A stretch of 49,691 nt of DNA from assembly GCA_031276295.1 (NCBI GenBank), contig JAISNI010000053.1, positions 1 to 49,691 on the forward strand. The letters run 5' to 3'. Positions 7,281 through 16,240 of this stretch are shown here, piece after piece (the first letter of the stretch is position 1; each line of letters starts with the position of its first letter). The notes beneath the pieces are model-generated. The model was not told the origin of the DNA, did not search any database, and saw only the letters and a program-made list of their open reading frames with translations. A program made the position numbers and the translations under genes. The stretch is from Treponema sp. GTDB taxonomy: Bacteria > Spirochaetota > Spirochaetia > Treponematales > Breznakiellaceae.

Positions 7281-9428
7281 TTACTTTGACTTTAGCACAA
7301 AGGTTCCGTTCCAGTCTTCAGGCACAGGGCTGGCCTGGAAACGCCGGCAGCGTTCCCGCATTATCCTGGAGGGACCGTCCGAGGAACGGTATTTCAGAAC
7401 CATATTAAAATACCTGATGGCCTCCGCAAAATCACGGTTAAAATAGTGTTCCAGGCCTGTTTCATAATAAGAAAACAGCTTCCGTAAAGGCTTTTCTATT
7501 GAGTCCTGTTCGGCGTAGAGTTCGTATATCATTATTCCCTCATGCCGGCCTTTAACGGAAATTTTATCCAGCCTGCGGAATTCAAACAGGTCGCTGCATT
7601 GATCCCATGTATTTTGGCTGACAATTATTCTGGTACCGTATACCTTGTTGACCCCCTCAAGGCGGCTGGCGAGATTTACTGAATCCCCCAGAACCGTATA
7701 GTTCAGCCGTTCCTTATAGCCCGTGTTCCCGACGACGACTTCCCCGGTATGGATGCCGATGCGTGTGTAAAACGGCTCCTGTCCGCTATTGATCCATTTG
7801 CGGAAAATCGAATGAAGTATCGCTTGCATAGTAACGGCGCTTTTGCAGGCCATTTCCGCGTGGTTGCTGCTCTGTACGGGAGCGCCCCAAAAGGCCATAA
7901 TCGAATCGCCGATATACTTGTCTATGGTTCCCTTGTTCTCCAAAATGACGTTTGAAGCATTCTCAAAATAGACGCTGAGCCGCTGTACGAGGTCCTCGGG
8001 ATCCGTTTTTTCCGAGATGGATGTAAAATTGGCAATATCGCTGAAAAACACGGAAAGTTCCCGTTTTTCGCCCCCTATTTTCGCCTCAATATTCTCGTTG
8101 ATTAACAGGGCCACCAGATCGGAAGGAACATAGCGCTTAAAATTTTTAAGACCCGTGCGCATCCCCTCAAAGGCATCATACATATTGACGATTTCCACCA
8201 GGGTGGTCGAAATGACAACGTTTGAGTCAAGCTGAAAATCCCGTATCTTTGCCATTTCCTCGGAAAGCACCTGCATGGGTTTTGCGATTGAATTGGAAAA
8301 CAGGGCGCTGATGACAATGATAATGGCAAGAACAATAACCGAGACAACGGTAACATAGGCAAGGTTCTTTTTTACGTTCCCGATTATATCGTCTTCGGGT
8401 ATGATTATTCCAATCGAAAGATCCAGGCCGTTTCCGATGGTTGCGGGGGTAAGCACGGAACGGTATAAGCTGCCCCCGTATGTAACGGTCTGGAGGCCTT
8501 CGCCCCCCTTCACAGTTTCCTGTAATATGTAACGCACGTCCTCATCGGGAAACATATCCAGGGTGCGTATGTCAAAGGTACTGACCCCGTTTGCGTCCAC
8601 GGTTTCCGTAAACAGTTTGTCCAGATCAGCCTCGGTTTTTGGCTGAAAAGCCACCAGGTTATGCCTGCCGTCCACAAGGGCGATTCTTGTTCCCGGCGTA
8701 GCCTGTATGGTCGCCAGGAAGCGGGAAATTTCATCAACCGTTATATCCAGGGAGTTTACGCCGGAAAGAACGCCGCTGTTATCGTACAGGGGGACGACGC
8801 TGGTAAAACCCGGCAGATGATCGGTAGCGAAAAGATACACCGATGTCCAGGAGGGCTTGCGTTGCTCGCGGGCGGTCTCGTACCACCCGCGTTTTCTGGG
8901 GTCGTAGCCTTCAGCCGCGTCCACAACGGAATTGTTGTAATTTCCGTAATACACCGCATTCGCGTGGTTCCAGGTAGTGGTAATGGTTTTTCCGTCATTG
9001 CGGACCATGCGTCTCGAAAAAGAACCGTCCTCCATCCGGTGGAGCATCATCAGATTGCCGTGGATATCCGAATAATAGGCCATTTTTACCCGGAGATTGG
9101 TACGCAGGATTTCCTCGTAAAAAGAAAAAAGTTTTTCTTCGTTTTCTTTATTCTCCAGGGGATCCGTAAAAAAGGTGTTGATCAAATAGGAAGTTCTGCT
9201 GTTCATCTCCGCTATCGGATCAAAATAATTTATCAGCCTGTTGACGATGGACCCCTGTATTTCACGGATCAGGGCCTCCGATAATTCCCGTGCATTTTTT
9301 GACGAGCTTATCCACATGGAAGTCAAGATGATAACGGCGGAAAAAACCAGGGAGATCACATTGATAAAAACAATGACCTGTTTAACCCGAAATGTTTTTA
9401 TCTTTTGATGAATCCAATTCTCTGCCAT
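7281..9428 (-). CDS. Membrane class III adenylate cyclase with Cache sensor and HAMP domain
   Basis: This protein of about 715 residues makes cAMP from ATP in response to an external ligand. A first membrane helix (VIVFINVISLVFSAVIILTS) precedes a periplasmic double-Cache region (DPRKRGWYETAREQ, GLDLSIGIIIPEDDI). A second helix (VVSVIVLAIIIVISALF) and a HAMP linker follow, then a class III catalytic domain from about residue 440. That domain has FFSDIANFT (metal Asp), DKYIGDSIMAFWGAP (Lys and second metal Asp) and VLGDSVNLASRLEG (Asp, Asn, Arg). The Lys/Asp pair indicates ATP rather than GTP. The C-terminal tail (PLRKLFSYYETGLEHYFNRD) resembles one TPR. The ATG at 9428, behind GGGAG, is preferred over the GTG at 9434. 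It overlaps the preceding binding-domain remnant, so translation may be coupled. Confidence 0.9.
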   Translation of the reverse strand: MAENWIHQKIKTFRVKQVIVFINVISLVFSAVIILTSMWISSSKNARELSEALIREIQGSIVNRLINYFDPIAEMNSRTSYLINTFFTDPLENKENEEKLFSFYEEILRTNLRVKMAYYSDIHGNLMMLHRMEDGSFSRRMVRNDGKTITTTWNHANAVYYGNYNNSVVDAAEGYDPRKRGWYETAREQRKPSWTSVYLFATDHLPGFTSVVPLYDNSGVLSGVNSLDITVDEISRFLATIQATPGTRIALVDGRHNLVAFQPKTEADLDKLFTETVDANGVSTFDIRTLDMFPDEDVRYILQETVKGGEGLQTVTYGGSLYRSVLTPATIGNGLDLSIGIIIPEDDIIGNVKKNLAYVTVVSVIVLAIIIVISALFSNSIAKPMQVLSEEMAKIRDFQLDSNVVISTTLVEIVNMYDAFEGMRTGLKNFKRYVPSDLVALLINENIEAKIGGEKRELSVFFSDIANFTSISEKTDPEDLVQRLSVYFENASNVILENKGTIDKYIGDSIMAFWGAPVQSSNHAEMACKSAVTMQAILHSIFRKWINSGQEPFYTRIGIHTGEVVVGNTGYKERLNYTVLGDSVNLASRLEGVNKVYGTRIIVSQNTWDQCSDLFEFRRLDKISVKGRHEGIMIYELYAEQDSIEKPLRKLFSYYETGLEHYFNRDFAEAIRYFNMVLKYRSSDGPSRIMRERCRRFQASPVPEDWNGTFVLKSK

Positions 9429-9873
9429 AAACACTCCCGATTGTTATACTTGAGTCTGCCGCCGTCTGATCCCGGATGTCCCCCATCTTTGCCGTCAGGA
9501 AATTTTCAGCATTGATTTTCTTAATAATCTCGTTGATCTTTACGGAATCGACGCTGAACGAAGACAGAAGCAGGCATAAGCGCAACTTGACGTTGTGTTC
9601 CGTAATGGAGCCGTAACTTTGCGAAAAAATAAGGCCCGGCGGAGAATTTTCCGTTTGTATGACGCAGCCGCCGATAACATCTATCTTGACCCCCTCCGGG
9701 GGAGACCCCTCATGGATCAACAGTTTTTTATCCAGCCGGCGGGCTATTTCCTGTAGTAATGCAATTTCAACCCCCGTCAGGTCTCCGTCCTCGTTACGGT
9801 AAAGAATAGGACGGCGCTCGGAGCCCTTCCTGAGAATAACGGAAAGGGTGTCGGCGCCGTAGCTTTTCCGCTT
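9382..9873 (-). pseudogene. Family 3 solute-binding domain, in frame after the transporter stop, apparently truncated
   Basis: Directly after the TAA of the DAACS transporter and in the same frame, the code continues with KRKSYGADTLSVILRKGSE. Next comes a family 3 binding-protein lobe with the recognisable stretch PILYRNEDGDLTGVEIALLQ and EIARRLDKKLLIHEG. About 165 residues follow before the stop at 9382-9384, fewer than a full 220-250-residue domain, and the second lobe is not convincing. No ATG with a ribosome site lies near the beginning; a TTG at 9718-9720 is the first conventional start. The best reading is that transporter and binding domain were once one fused polypeptide, since split by a stop and partly deleted. 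Reinitiation or readthrough cannot be excluded. Confidence 0.65.
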
Positions 9874-11163
9874 TTAGGCAATCAGGGTTGTGGCGCCTAT
9901 GTTTCCGTAAACCAGCAAAAGGGTACGGAAGGGATCAATGACGGGATCTATGGCCATAAAAATGACCAGCACCGCCTCGACGGGCAGGTTTAAGGGAGAG
10001 AGGGCTATACTGATGACGGAAAGGGTTACGATACCGGACGCTCCGGCCGTGGCTGTTCCGGCCAGTATAACGCCGAAAAAAATCATGGCGTACTGGGCGG
10101 GGGCCAATTCCGCGCCGTATATCTGCACCACAAAAAACACCGCAACGGCAAAATAAAAGATATTGCCGAAACGTCCGAGGGTTATACCCAGCGGCAGGGT
10201 AAGGTTTACCGTCGTCCGGTCGAAATTCATTTTATCATCCAGGCAGGTGATGGCGCTCGGCAGGGTTGACATTGAATTCCGGGTGGCAAAGGCCAGCATA
10301 ACAGGCTCAAACAACAGCGTAAGCATTTTGAGGGGATTGGCAATACCTGAACGAAGCCAGATTATCACCGTCGTTATGATGAACAGTACCGTCGTGCCCG
10401 CGCAGTACAGGATGATGAATTTCGACATGGCCATAAAAATAAGAACCCCCACCTGGGCTATCTGGCCGGCCATGAGGCAGATGAGGCCAAAGGGCAAAAG
10501 GTACAGGGACGCGCTGACCAGTTTCTGAAAGGTTTCAAAAATCGCGCTTAAGAATTTTATCAGCATGTCCGCGGACTGATCCTTGACAAAGCCTATGGCT
10601 ATCCCGAAGACAATAGAAAAAAACACCACCGCCATCGTGCTTCCGAAGGCAAGGGCGGAGAATATGTTGGACGGAATAAGGCTCGTTAGAAAAACTTCAA
10701 GCCCGAACGCGGCCGCCGGCGCCGCATCCTCCACGCCGGAGAGGGTAACTTCAAGGACATCCGAAACTTCCCCGCCGGTATGGGAAGATATGAGGCTGGT
10801 CAGCAGGGCGTGGGTATCTCCGCCAAGACCCGCTCCGGGCTGCCCCGCCATCCCGACAGCCATGCCGACCAGGGCGGTTACGGCGATACCCGCCAGAAAC
10901 ACGAGGCACATCTTTCTGATTAAGCCCCGGCTTGTTTTGGTCCGCAACAATTTGCCAATGCTTGAGGAAATGGCGGTAATAATGATGGGAATAACCGTCA
11001 TTTGGAGATAAAAAAGATACACCTGGCCGGGCATGGAAATGATTTGGGCAAAGCTCTGAACCCCAAAAACAGCCGAAAGGGGCGTGTTGTATAAACCGAT
11101 CACAACGCCTATGGCTACGGAGAGTAAAATTACCAGCGGATGTTTTAATAGTTTGACCGTCAT
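9874..11163 (-). CDS. Dicarboxylate/amino acid:cation symporter (DAACS, GltP/DctA-like)
   Basis: The 429-residue membrane protein of the GltP/DctA fold couples uptake of acidic amino acids or dicarboxylates to Na+ or H+. Hydrophobic segments run along its length, and the C-terminal half holds the hairpin/TM7 region FATRNSMSTLPSAITCLDD and the following TLPLGITLGRFGNIFYFAVAV. The usual SSS and NMDGT motifs are replaced here (RNSMS and GRFGN), so substrate or ion coupling may differ. The start is the ATG at 11163, overlapping the binding-protein TGA by the ATGA arrangement, which implies translational coupling. An in-frame upstream extension to 11262 exists but lies inside the neighbouring gene. 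The stop is followed in frame by a solute-binding domain. Confidence 0.88.
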   Translation of the reverse strand: MTVKLLKHPLVILLSVAIGVVIGLYNTPLSAVFGVQSFAQIISMPGQVYLFYLQMTVIPIIITAISSSIGKLLRTKTSRGLIRKMCLVFLAGIAVTALVGMAVGMAGQPGAGLGGDTHALLTSLISSHTGGEVSDVLEVTLSGVEDAAPAAAFGLEVFLTSLIPSNIFSALAFGSTMAVVFFSIVFGIAIGFVKDQSADMLIKFLSAIFETFQKLVSASLYLLPFGLICLMAGQIAQVGVLIFMAMSKFIILYCAGTTVLFIITTVIIWLRSGIANPLKMLTLLFEPVMLAFATRNSMSTLPSAITCLDDKMNFDRTTVNLTLPLGITLGRFGNIFYFAVAVFFVVQIYGAELAPAQYAMIFFGVILAGTATAGASGIVTLSVISIALSPLNLPVEAVLVIFMAIDPVIDPFRTLLLVYGNIGATTLIA

Positions 11164-12098
11164 TTTCCACCGTTCCCGGCGTAATGCCGTTTCACCAGTT
11201 TTGCCGGCGTAAGCTCGCTGCCGTTCCGCAGAATATAATCTTTCAGAAATACATTGAGCCATTCCTGTAAATGGGGCGCGTCGTAAGAGACCGCCATAGC
11301 TATAGGGTCCTGTTTATCGCTTATAAAAACCGGTTTCATCATAATGCCCGAATCCTTTCTGGTTTCATTTATGATGAGAATTTCCCCCTCATCACGGTAT
11401 ACCGCGAGCACTTCTCCCGCGAAAAGAGCGTCTATACATTCCGGCCATGTATCGTAGGTTTTTTTGACCGCCAGGGGGAAATTACTTTCCGCGTAGCCCA
11501 CATAGGAGGAATTTTTTATGATGGCCAAGGCGCCCTTGAACTGCTTTATGTAGCGGGGCAGATCGTCCTCGGAGCTGACCTTTGCCAGTTCCAGCCGGTT
11601 TATGAGCAGGGCCTGCCTGAAGGTTATGTAAGGGTCGGTAAACCGTACCAGCGCGTTGCGGCGCAGGGTACGGCTCAACTTACTTAAAGCCACGTCAACC
11701 TCTTTGCTGACCACTTTCAGCACCACCCCGTCAAAACTTGCCGCATCGCGGTTAAAAACCGCCTGTACCCCAAGGAAATTGGCTATTTCATACCCTATCT
11801 CAACATCAAGCCCGATTAATTCTCCCGTCGCTTCGTCTTTATAGAAAAAGGGTTTTTGATCCGCGGCGGTCATGCCAAAAACGATATACCCTCGTTCAAG
11901 GATAGCCCGTATTTCCTGCGGATAATCCTCGATGCCAGTTATGACCGACGGAACCGCCGCTTCATTTGTTTTTGCAAGCACCCGGACAAGCTCTAACGGA
12001 GTCCGCACGGCGCTCTGTTCAGGAACCGGTGTTCCGGTCCGTACTTCACAGGAAATGAGAACGGACGCGCAGAGCGCCAGGCGCCATAAGTATTTCAT
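11160..12098 (-). CDS. Family 3 extracellular solute-binding lipoprotein (polar amino-acid type)
   Basis: The 312-residue product begins MKYLWRLALCASVLISC, a lipoprotein signal with Cys at the lipobox. A family 3 binding fold follows: YIVFGMTAADQKPFFYKDEA, TGELIGLDVEIGYEIANFLG and VDVALSKLSRTLRRNALVRFTDPYI. This family binds polar amino acids or opines in the periplasm and normally serves ABC importers or sensors. Here no ABC permease is adjacent and the next gene is a DAACS symporter overlapping by 4 bp. The protein may deliver ligand to that symporter or to the Cache sensor of the cyclase. An upstream in-frame start at 12170 has no signal peptide logic, so the ATG at 12098 is chosen. Confidence 0.88.
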   Translation of the reverse strand: MKYLWRLALCASVLISCEVRTGTPVPEQSAVRTPLELVRVLAKTNEAAVPSVITGIEDYPQEIRAILERGYIVFGMTAADQKPFFYKDEATGELIGLDVEIGYEIANFLGVQAVFNRDAASFDGVVLKVVSKEVDVALSKLSRTLRRNALVRFTDPYITFRQALLINRLELAKVSSEDDLPRYIKQFKGALAIIKNSSYVGYAESNFPLAVKKTYDTWPECIDALFAGEVLAVYRDEGEILIINETRKDSGIMMKPVFISDKQDPIAMAVSYDAPHLQEWLNVFLKDYILRNGSELTPAKLVKRHYAGNGGK

Positions 12099-12200
12099 TT
12101 TATACAAATCTTTTGCTCCCTGAGACCAGACCTGTCGTATAGAATTGCAAGCAGTATACCCTAAACTCAAATAAATTGTAAAGAGGTGGTATCACGGAGG

Positions 12201-13466
12201 CAGCAATTCCGAATTCAACCATCAGGGACATTGCCGGAGACGGTAAGGAACAAATCATGCCAGATTTCATGGGGGTAACGCGCGGTCTCGTACCGTAATG
12301 CCCAGAAAAAGTCGTCCTTCCTCCCCAAAAAAGATCGGCCCCTCCGGTAGTCCTCGTCCGCCAATCCCTGGATCCCGTGAAACAGAAATGCCAGCAAATT
12401 CAGCATGCAAAATACCTCGTTCGCATGGTTTTCCCCGTGCCCGAAATTATGTTTCAGATTGTATCCGTGGTGCTTCAACTCATTGTTGTGTTCATGCTCT
12501 ATCTTCCATTGCGCCCGGTCGCACTCCGCTATACCCCGGACATTCTCCGCGTTTATGCTATAGTTCGTTATCCAACTGTTCTTATACGTTATCTTTCCTT
12601 CTTCCTCGTTGTATATCTCAAAATAAAGATAATTCACCGGGAGCTTCTCTCCTTCAGCCCGGTTCTCTATCCCCTTTACCCACTTATGCCGGTACACCAG
12701 ATGATTCCGGTGGTTCCATTCCCGCCTCCACCAGGGACACGCATATCGAATGGGGCGTATAAATCATCCCCCAATATGGTGATGTTAAGCGGCCCATAGC
12801 GCCCTGTATGCCGATTTATCCACCGTTTCGCCACATTCCGTTCACAATCCTGTTTCTCCTTCCCGTCTTCGTTCCGGATAAACTCCGGAACCAGCGGCAA
12901 TACCACCACCGGTTTGCCCGGTTTCACTATCGTCGCCGCCACCATGTCGTGATACTACAGCGTTTCCGTCTCCCCCTCCCGATTCTTCTTCTCTATCCTC
13001 AGGCAGTGTTCGCACTGTATCTCCCGGGAGGAGAAATATCAGGTTCCGTCCAGCGCCACCGGTATCGTCCCGTTTACTACCCGGTATTCATCCAGTATCC
13101 CCATTTCCCCCGCTATCCCAAGCGCCGTATCGAATGCCCCCATCAATCTCTCAGGTTCTATCCCGTCCAGGATATTCCTGATTTGATCCACTCCCGGTAT
13201 CTTTTCAACCCCGAACAGCGTCCTCGGATTGTTCCGTTTCCGTTCCTTTTCCATCGCTTCCTGAAAGTTCAGCATCGACGGATGTTGAAAGTAAAATACC
13301 GCAAACGCGCTCAGCAGAAAATCCTGTATCCTGTATTTGCGCCCGTTGCTTGCTTTCCGCTTATCGACCAGCCCTGCTGCCGCTTCCTTAAGGCCGTCTA
13401 ACAGCCTGCTTATTATCCCCTGTCCCATTCATAAACTATATCATTTTTTTGAATTCGGAATTGCTG
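12201..13466. mobile_element. Decayed insertion sequence (IS4-like/ISNCY type) with perfect 18-bp terminal inverted repeats
   Basis: CAGCAATTCCGAATTCAA at 12201-12218 is repeated exactly in inverse at 13449-13466, giving an element of 1266 bp. Between them lies one minus-strand transposase broken into at least three frames. The transposase stop (12215-12217) lies inside the left terminal repeat, as in many compact IS. I do not see a convincing target duplication. Confidence 0.85.
12215..13428 (-). pseudogene. DDE transposase of the IS, frameshifted
   Basis: The N-terminal part (13428 down to about 13039) begins MGQGIISRLLDGLKEAAAG and ends with VVNGTIPVALDGT, which holds the probable first catalytic Asp. 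The middle part (about 12945-12676) has KPVVVLPLVPEFIRNEDG and NITILGDDLYA, with the probable second Asp. The C-terminal part (12697-12215) has AQWKIEHEHNNELKHHGYN followed by NFGHG, the probable catalytic Glu region. The three pieces are in different frames, with breaks near 13030 and 12700, so no full transposase is made. The order and spacing identify a DDE transposase of the IS4-like superfamily; the exact family is uncertain. It could only be mobilised by an intact copy elsewhere. Confidence 0.8.
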
Positions 13467-13602
13467 GAGAGGGATGCAATTCCCAGTTTGGAAATTTTTC
13501 AGGTAAAATAATCTGAAAATAACGATTTGATTCGGTTTTATTCTGATAATTGTCTACCTGAGAATTGCTATTGCCTAATAAGAAATTTAGTGCCTGGCAC
13601 CC

Positions 13603-13746
13603 TTATGTTTCCCCTGTCCGTGCAAGTTCATCAAGCAATGCCGTCAGCAGGACGGTTGCGGTTTGAAAATCAGAGCAGAGGTACACCAGGTCGTAACCGG
13701 TGTCAACGCCATTAACCACATAGGTGTATTTCCATTGTACGTTTTG
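13603..13746 (-). other. Short open frame, gene remnant
   Basis: Between the IS and brnT (13467-13913) there is no intact gene. This minus-strand frame of about 47 residues lies between two stops and has no ATG. It reads sensibly (KYTYVVNGVDTGYDLVYLC, ending LLTALLDELARTGET) and looks like the tail of a lost gene of unknown function. The rest of the interval holds only the short repeat at 13846-13873. Confidence 0.3.
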
Positions 13747-13845
13747 TTAGCGGGAACGGATCTGCCTGGTAACTGTTTTTTTCTCGTTCATGGTTAACCC
13801 CATAATGACCTCCGATAGCTGGTACTATCAGATAGTCTGCCTTGA

Positions 13846-13873
13846 TTTGGGTTACTTTTTCAAAATGAGGCAT
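13846..13873 (+). repeat. Short dispersed repeat (TTTGGGTTAC...ATGAGGCAT)
   Basis: A 28-bp sequence made of TTTGGGTTACTTTTTC followed by AAAATGAGGCAT. Closely similar copies occur at 29383-29409 and, shortened, at 29416-29440, with an inverted copy at 29214-29236. Here it lies about 60 bp upstream of the brnT frame. Confidence 0.6.
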
Positions 13874-13916
13874 AGGGAAACCTTGAAAGTCATGCAAGAA
13901 AGTATTACAATAAAGC

Positions 13917-14237
13917 CTGACAACAGGGGAAATTGAATTTGACCCTGAAAAAGCGACAATCAATTTGCACGTGCATAAAATAACTTTTGAGGATGCCGCC
14001 CTTGTCTTTGTTGACCCGCTACGTATTGAGCGCAGGGATGACAGCGAGGGCAACACATCCGGGGAAGAACGCTGGCAAACTCTGGGCATGGTGGATAAGG
14101 TGCTGTTTGTTGTCATCTATACGGAACGCGGAGATAAAACACGTTTAATGTCAGCGAGAGCCGCAAACAAAGCGGAGAAAAGGAGCTATTATGGCCATGA
14201 CAACGATAACCGTAAAGGCTGGACAAAAGCCGACTAA
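13917..14237 (+). CDS. brnT: BrnT family type II toxin, start codon unclear
   Basis: BrnT is a small ribonuclease that halts translation and is held inactive by BrnA. The frame has the family pattern IEFDPEKATINL, HKITFEDAALVFVDP, EERWQTLGMVDKVLFVVIYTERGDKTRLMSARAANKAEKRSYY. The homology starts at 13932, but no in-frame ATG, GTG or TTG precedes it: only CTG (13917) and ATT (13932) are available after the stop at 13911. The first TTG (13965) would remove the conserved FDPEKA segment. Either a rare start is used or the toxin has lost its start. The antitoxin gene begins inside its 3' end, as is usual for the pair. Confidence 0.75.
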   Translation: MTTGEIEFDPEKATINLHVHKITFEDAALVFVDPLRIERRDDSEGNTSGEERWQTLGMVDKVLFVVIYTERGDKTRLMSARAANKAEKRSYYGHDNDNRKGWTKAD

Positions 14238-14514
14238 AGAGCAAATCAAACGAATCCGGGCGGCGGCAGAAGCCCCCATAACCTATACACCGGATTGCCC
14301 GGAATCCACCCCGGAGGCCCTGGCCGAATTTGCGGCTAAAGCGCGGGAACAACGACAGTCCCTTAGGCGTACAAAGCCTGCTGTTAGTATCCGCATGACG
14401 CCGGACGTTCTGGCAAAGTACAAGGCCCTGGGCCGGGGCTACACCGGTATCATGGCCGATGTGCTGAACTATGTGGCGGATAATCCGGAGATACTTTCAA
14501 AAGCCCGTAGTTGA
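14191..14514 (+). CDS. brnA: BrnA family antitoxin
   Basis: This 107-residue protein neutralises BrnT and represses the operon by binding DNA through a C-terminal ribbon-helix-helix. The C-terminal pattern KPAVSIRMTPDVLAKYKALGRG, then YTGIMADVLNYVADNP, is typical. The N-terminal half (TVKAGQKPTKEQIKRIRAAAEA) is the toxin-binding part. The ATG at 14191 follows a good AAAGGAG site at about 14178 and overlaps the brnT tail by 47 bp. The antitoxin looks intact while the toxin start is doubtful, a common route of toxin-antitoxin decay. Confidence 0.85.
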   Translation: MAMTTITVKAGQKPTKEQIKRIRAAAEAPITYTPDCPESTPEALAEFAAKAREQRQSLRRTKPAVSIRMTPDVLAKYKALGRGYTGIMADVLNYVADNPEILSKARS

Positions 14515-14684
14515 GACATTACTCCGCCGACCGGTTACTCAATAAACGGTCCGGGGTATTTTGTCAAGTCCTGAAATAGGTGTGTGATAGTTAAGCTAAA
14601 ACGGCACTCCCTGCTTGATGCCGGAGAGCATACCCCTAAGTTTTGCCGTGCCTATACCCCGTTTTACACTGCTTATATAAATTA

Positions 14685-15806
14685 TTATAGAAACAGAGAG
14701 GTTGCGGGCCTATCCACCACCTTCCCGCACCTTCTCAATTCCAACTGCTGTTTAAGAACCTCTTCCAGGGGCAGGGGAGCCGTCCGGGTTGGAGCGCAGG
14801 GCTTACCCGCGCCGTCATGGATGGAGAGGCCCCCGTTGCCTATGGCCCGGGAAGCCGGGGCTATAGGGAAGAGGCCGGTTTCCAGATAACGGGTAATAAC
14901 CGGACTGAGGTTCCGCTCCGCAACGTTTACGGCGTCCGCGTAGATTTCCGGGAAGGAACGGTAATCCGGCGGCCTTCCCGCCAGCGGGTACTGCCAGGCC
15001 GTTTTTTTTAGATTAAGGTAGTCGGCGGGCGGCAAATTTTCGGGGTATATATACGGAATTGATGATGCGGAGGGCGCTTCCCGCGTGTGCAGGGCCGTCC
15101 GTGCCGGATTGGTGTTCCGGTAAAAGGAAACGCAGTCCTGAAAGGTATTATCCATACGGGTAAATATCTTTTTATCATCCCCGGCCCTTTCGGGAAAGGC
15201 GGCTTTAAGGGATAGTACCAGCAGTTCTTTAAGACCCAGGGGCGGATTTTCACAGATCCGAACCAGAACGGGCTCCTCGTCCCAGGAGGAGACGGCCCTG
15301 TTCCGTAAGTGTAAGAGCATGAGCACGTCAATGATCCGCTCGAAAAACGCGTGAAGCTGCGCGGAGGAAAAAACGGTTTGAGTCTTTCCCTGCCAGGCCG
15401 ATTTGTACACGATGTAGGGATGGGCTTCCCGGTCGAGGATCGCATGGGTCATAAAGCCGAGCGCGTAGACGCCCAGCGCGTTAATTCCCTTTTCCCTGCG
15501 GCCCAGGCGTATATCCTCCCTGTCGGGCGGCGGATCCGGCAGCCCCAGCTTGAGCAGCACCGAGGTAAAATCACCGTAACCCCTTCTGTGCAGCAGGCTT
15601 CCGTATTCCAGACCCACGGGCCTGCGTGTTTGGTTGTGATAGAAAATATCCGGCCCCTGACACCCCAGGGCAAACGCGGTACGGTAGGCGTTCAGCGTTT
15701 TCTCCATAGCCTTATCCGCTACAATACCGAAACGCCCGCTTATTTGCCGGTAAATTCCCCTGATCACGTCTTCGCCAAATAACGTATGTAAAATTTGAGA
15801 CGGCAT
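14685..15806 (-). CDS. Zinc-dependent phospholipase C family protein
   Basis: The 373-residue protein matches the zinc-dependent phospholipase C family. It begins MPSQILHTLFGEDVIRGIY and has ALGCQGPDIFYHNQTRR at about residues 50-66. ALGFMTHAILDREAHPYIVYKS at about 117-138 gives the HxxxD...H metal-ligand pattern. Family members hydrolyse phospholipid head groups, but many bacterial members of this length have no proven activity. No signal peptide is visible, which is unusual for a secreted phospholipase, so a cytoplasmic role is likely. The ATG at 15806 is preferred to the TTG at 15812. No neighbour suggests a pathway. Confidence 0.75.
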   Translation of the reverse strand: MPSQILHTLFGEDVIRGIYRQISGRFGIVADKAMEKTLNAYRTAFALGCQGPDIFYHNQTRRPVGLEYGSLLHRRGYGDFTSVLLKLGLPDPPPDREDIRLGRREKGINALGVYALGFMTHAILDREAHPYIVYKSAWQGKTQTVFSSAQLHAFFERIIDVLMLLHLRNRAVSSWDEEPVLVRICENPPLGLKELLVLSLKAAFPERAGDDKKIFTRMDNTFQDCVSFYRNTNPARTALHTREAPSASSIPYIYPENLPPADYLNLKKTAWQYPLAGRPPDYRSFPEIYADAVNVAERNLSPVITRYLETGLFPIAPASRAIGNGGLSIHDGAGKPCAPTRTAPLPLEEVLKQQLELRRCGKVVDRPATSLFL

Positions 15807-15914
15807 TACCAATAATATATCGCAAAAAATAAGCTAATAAAATTCGGCAATGTATTATAATATATTATAATGAAGAAAATTAACCGGGGACGGCGCGGAC
15901 AACCTGGAAAGAAG

Positions 15915-15940
15915 CACGAATTTCAGACCGAAAATTCGTG
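15915..15940. repeat. Intergenic 9-bp hairpin
   Basis: CACGAATTT (15915-15923) pairs with AAATTCGTG (15932-15940) over an 8-base loop. It lies in the AT-rich gap between the phospholipase-like gene and the tRNA promoter. Its role is unknown, and no T-run follows on either strand. Confidence 0.4.
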
Positions 15941-15995
15941 AGGGCCGTGCTTAAAAAAATCCATGCGTTTATCCTGAATTTCCTTGCAAGGTATC

Positions 15996-16024
15996 TTGAC
16001 AAAAAATGCCGTTTGAAGTAACAT
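15996..16024 (+). promoter_or_regulatory. Sigma-70-type promoter for tRNA-Pro
   Basis: TTGACA (15996-16001) and TAACAT (16019-16024) are separated by 17 bp, and the tRNA begins 45 bp after the -10. The -35 block CTTGACAAAAAAT is the same as that of the promoter at 44343-44370. Confidence 0.65.
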
Positions 16025-16068
16025 ATATTTTATTCCGTCCTGTTCTTCTGAACTATAGATAATTTAAC

Positions 16069-16142
16069 CGGGCAATAGCGCAGTTGGTTAGCGTACAAGT
16101 CTGGGGGACTTGGGGTCCCCGGTTCAAATCCGGGTTGCCCGA
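16069..16142 (+). tRNA. tRNA-Pro (GGG)
   Basis: The full cloverleaf is visible. The acceptor stem is CGGGCAA with TTGCCCG (16135-16141) and discriminator A. The D arm is GCGC...GCGT, the anticodon stem CAAGT with ACTTG encloses loop CTGGGGG (anticodon GGG, G37), the variable loop is GGGTC, and the T arm is CCCGG-TTCAAAT-CCGGG. CCA is not encoded. Its 3' end is copied 127 bp downstream. Confidence 0.95.
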
Positions 16143-16240
16143 TTAAGGTATCTATGCAGATAAAGCATTGAAGGGGTTGAGGCGCACGGATGCGCCGAAA
16201 GGTGCGGAGGCGGGCTGGAGGGGGCGAACACGGAGGTGAG

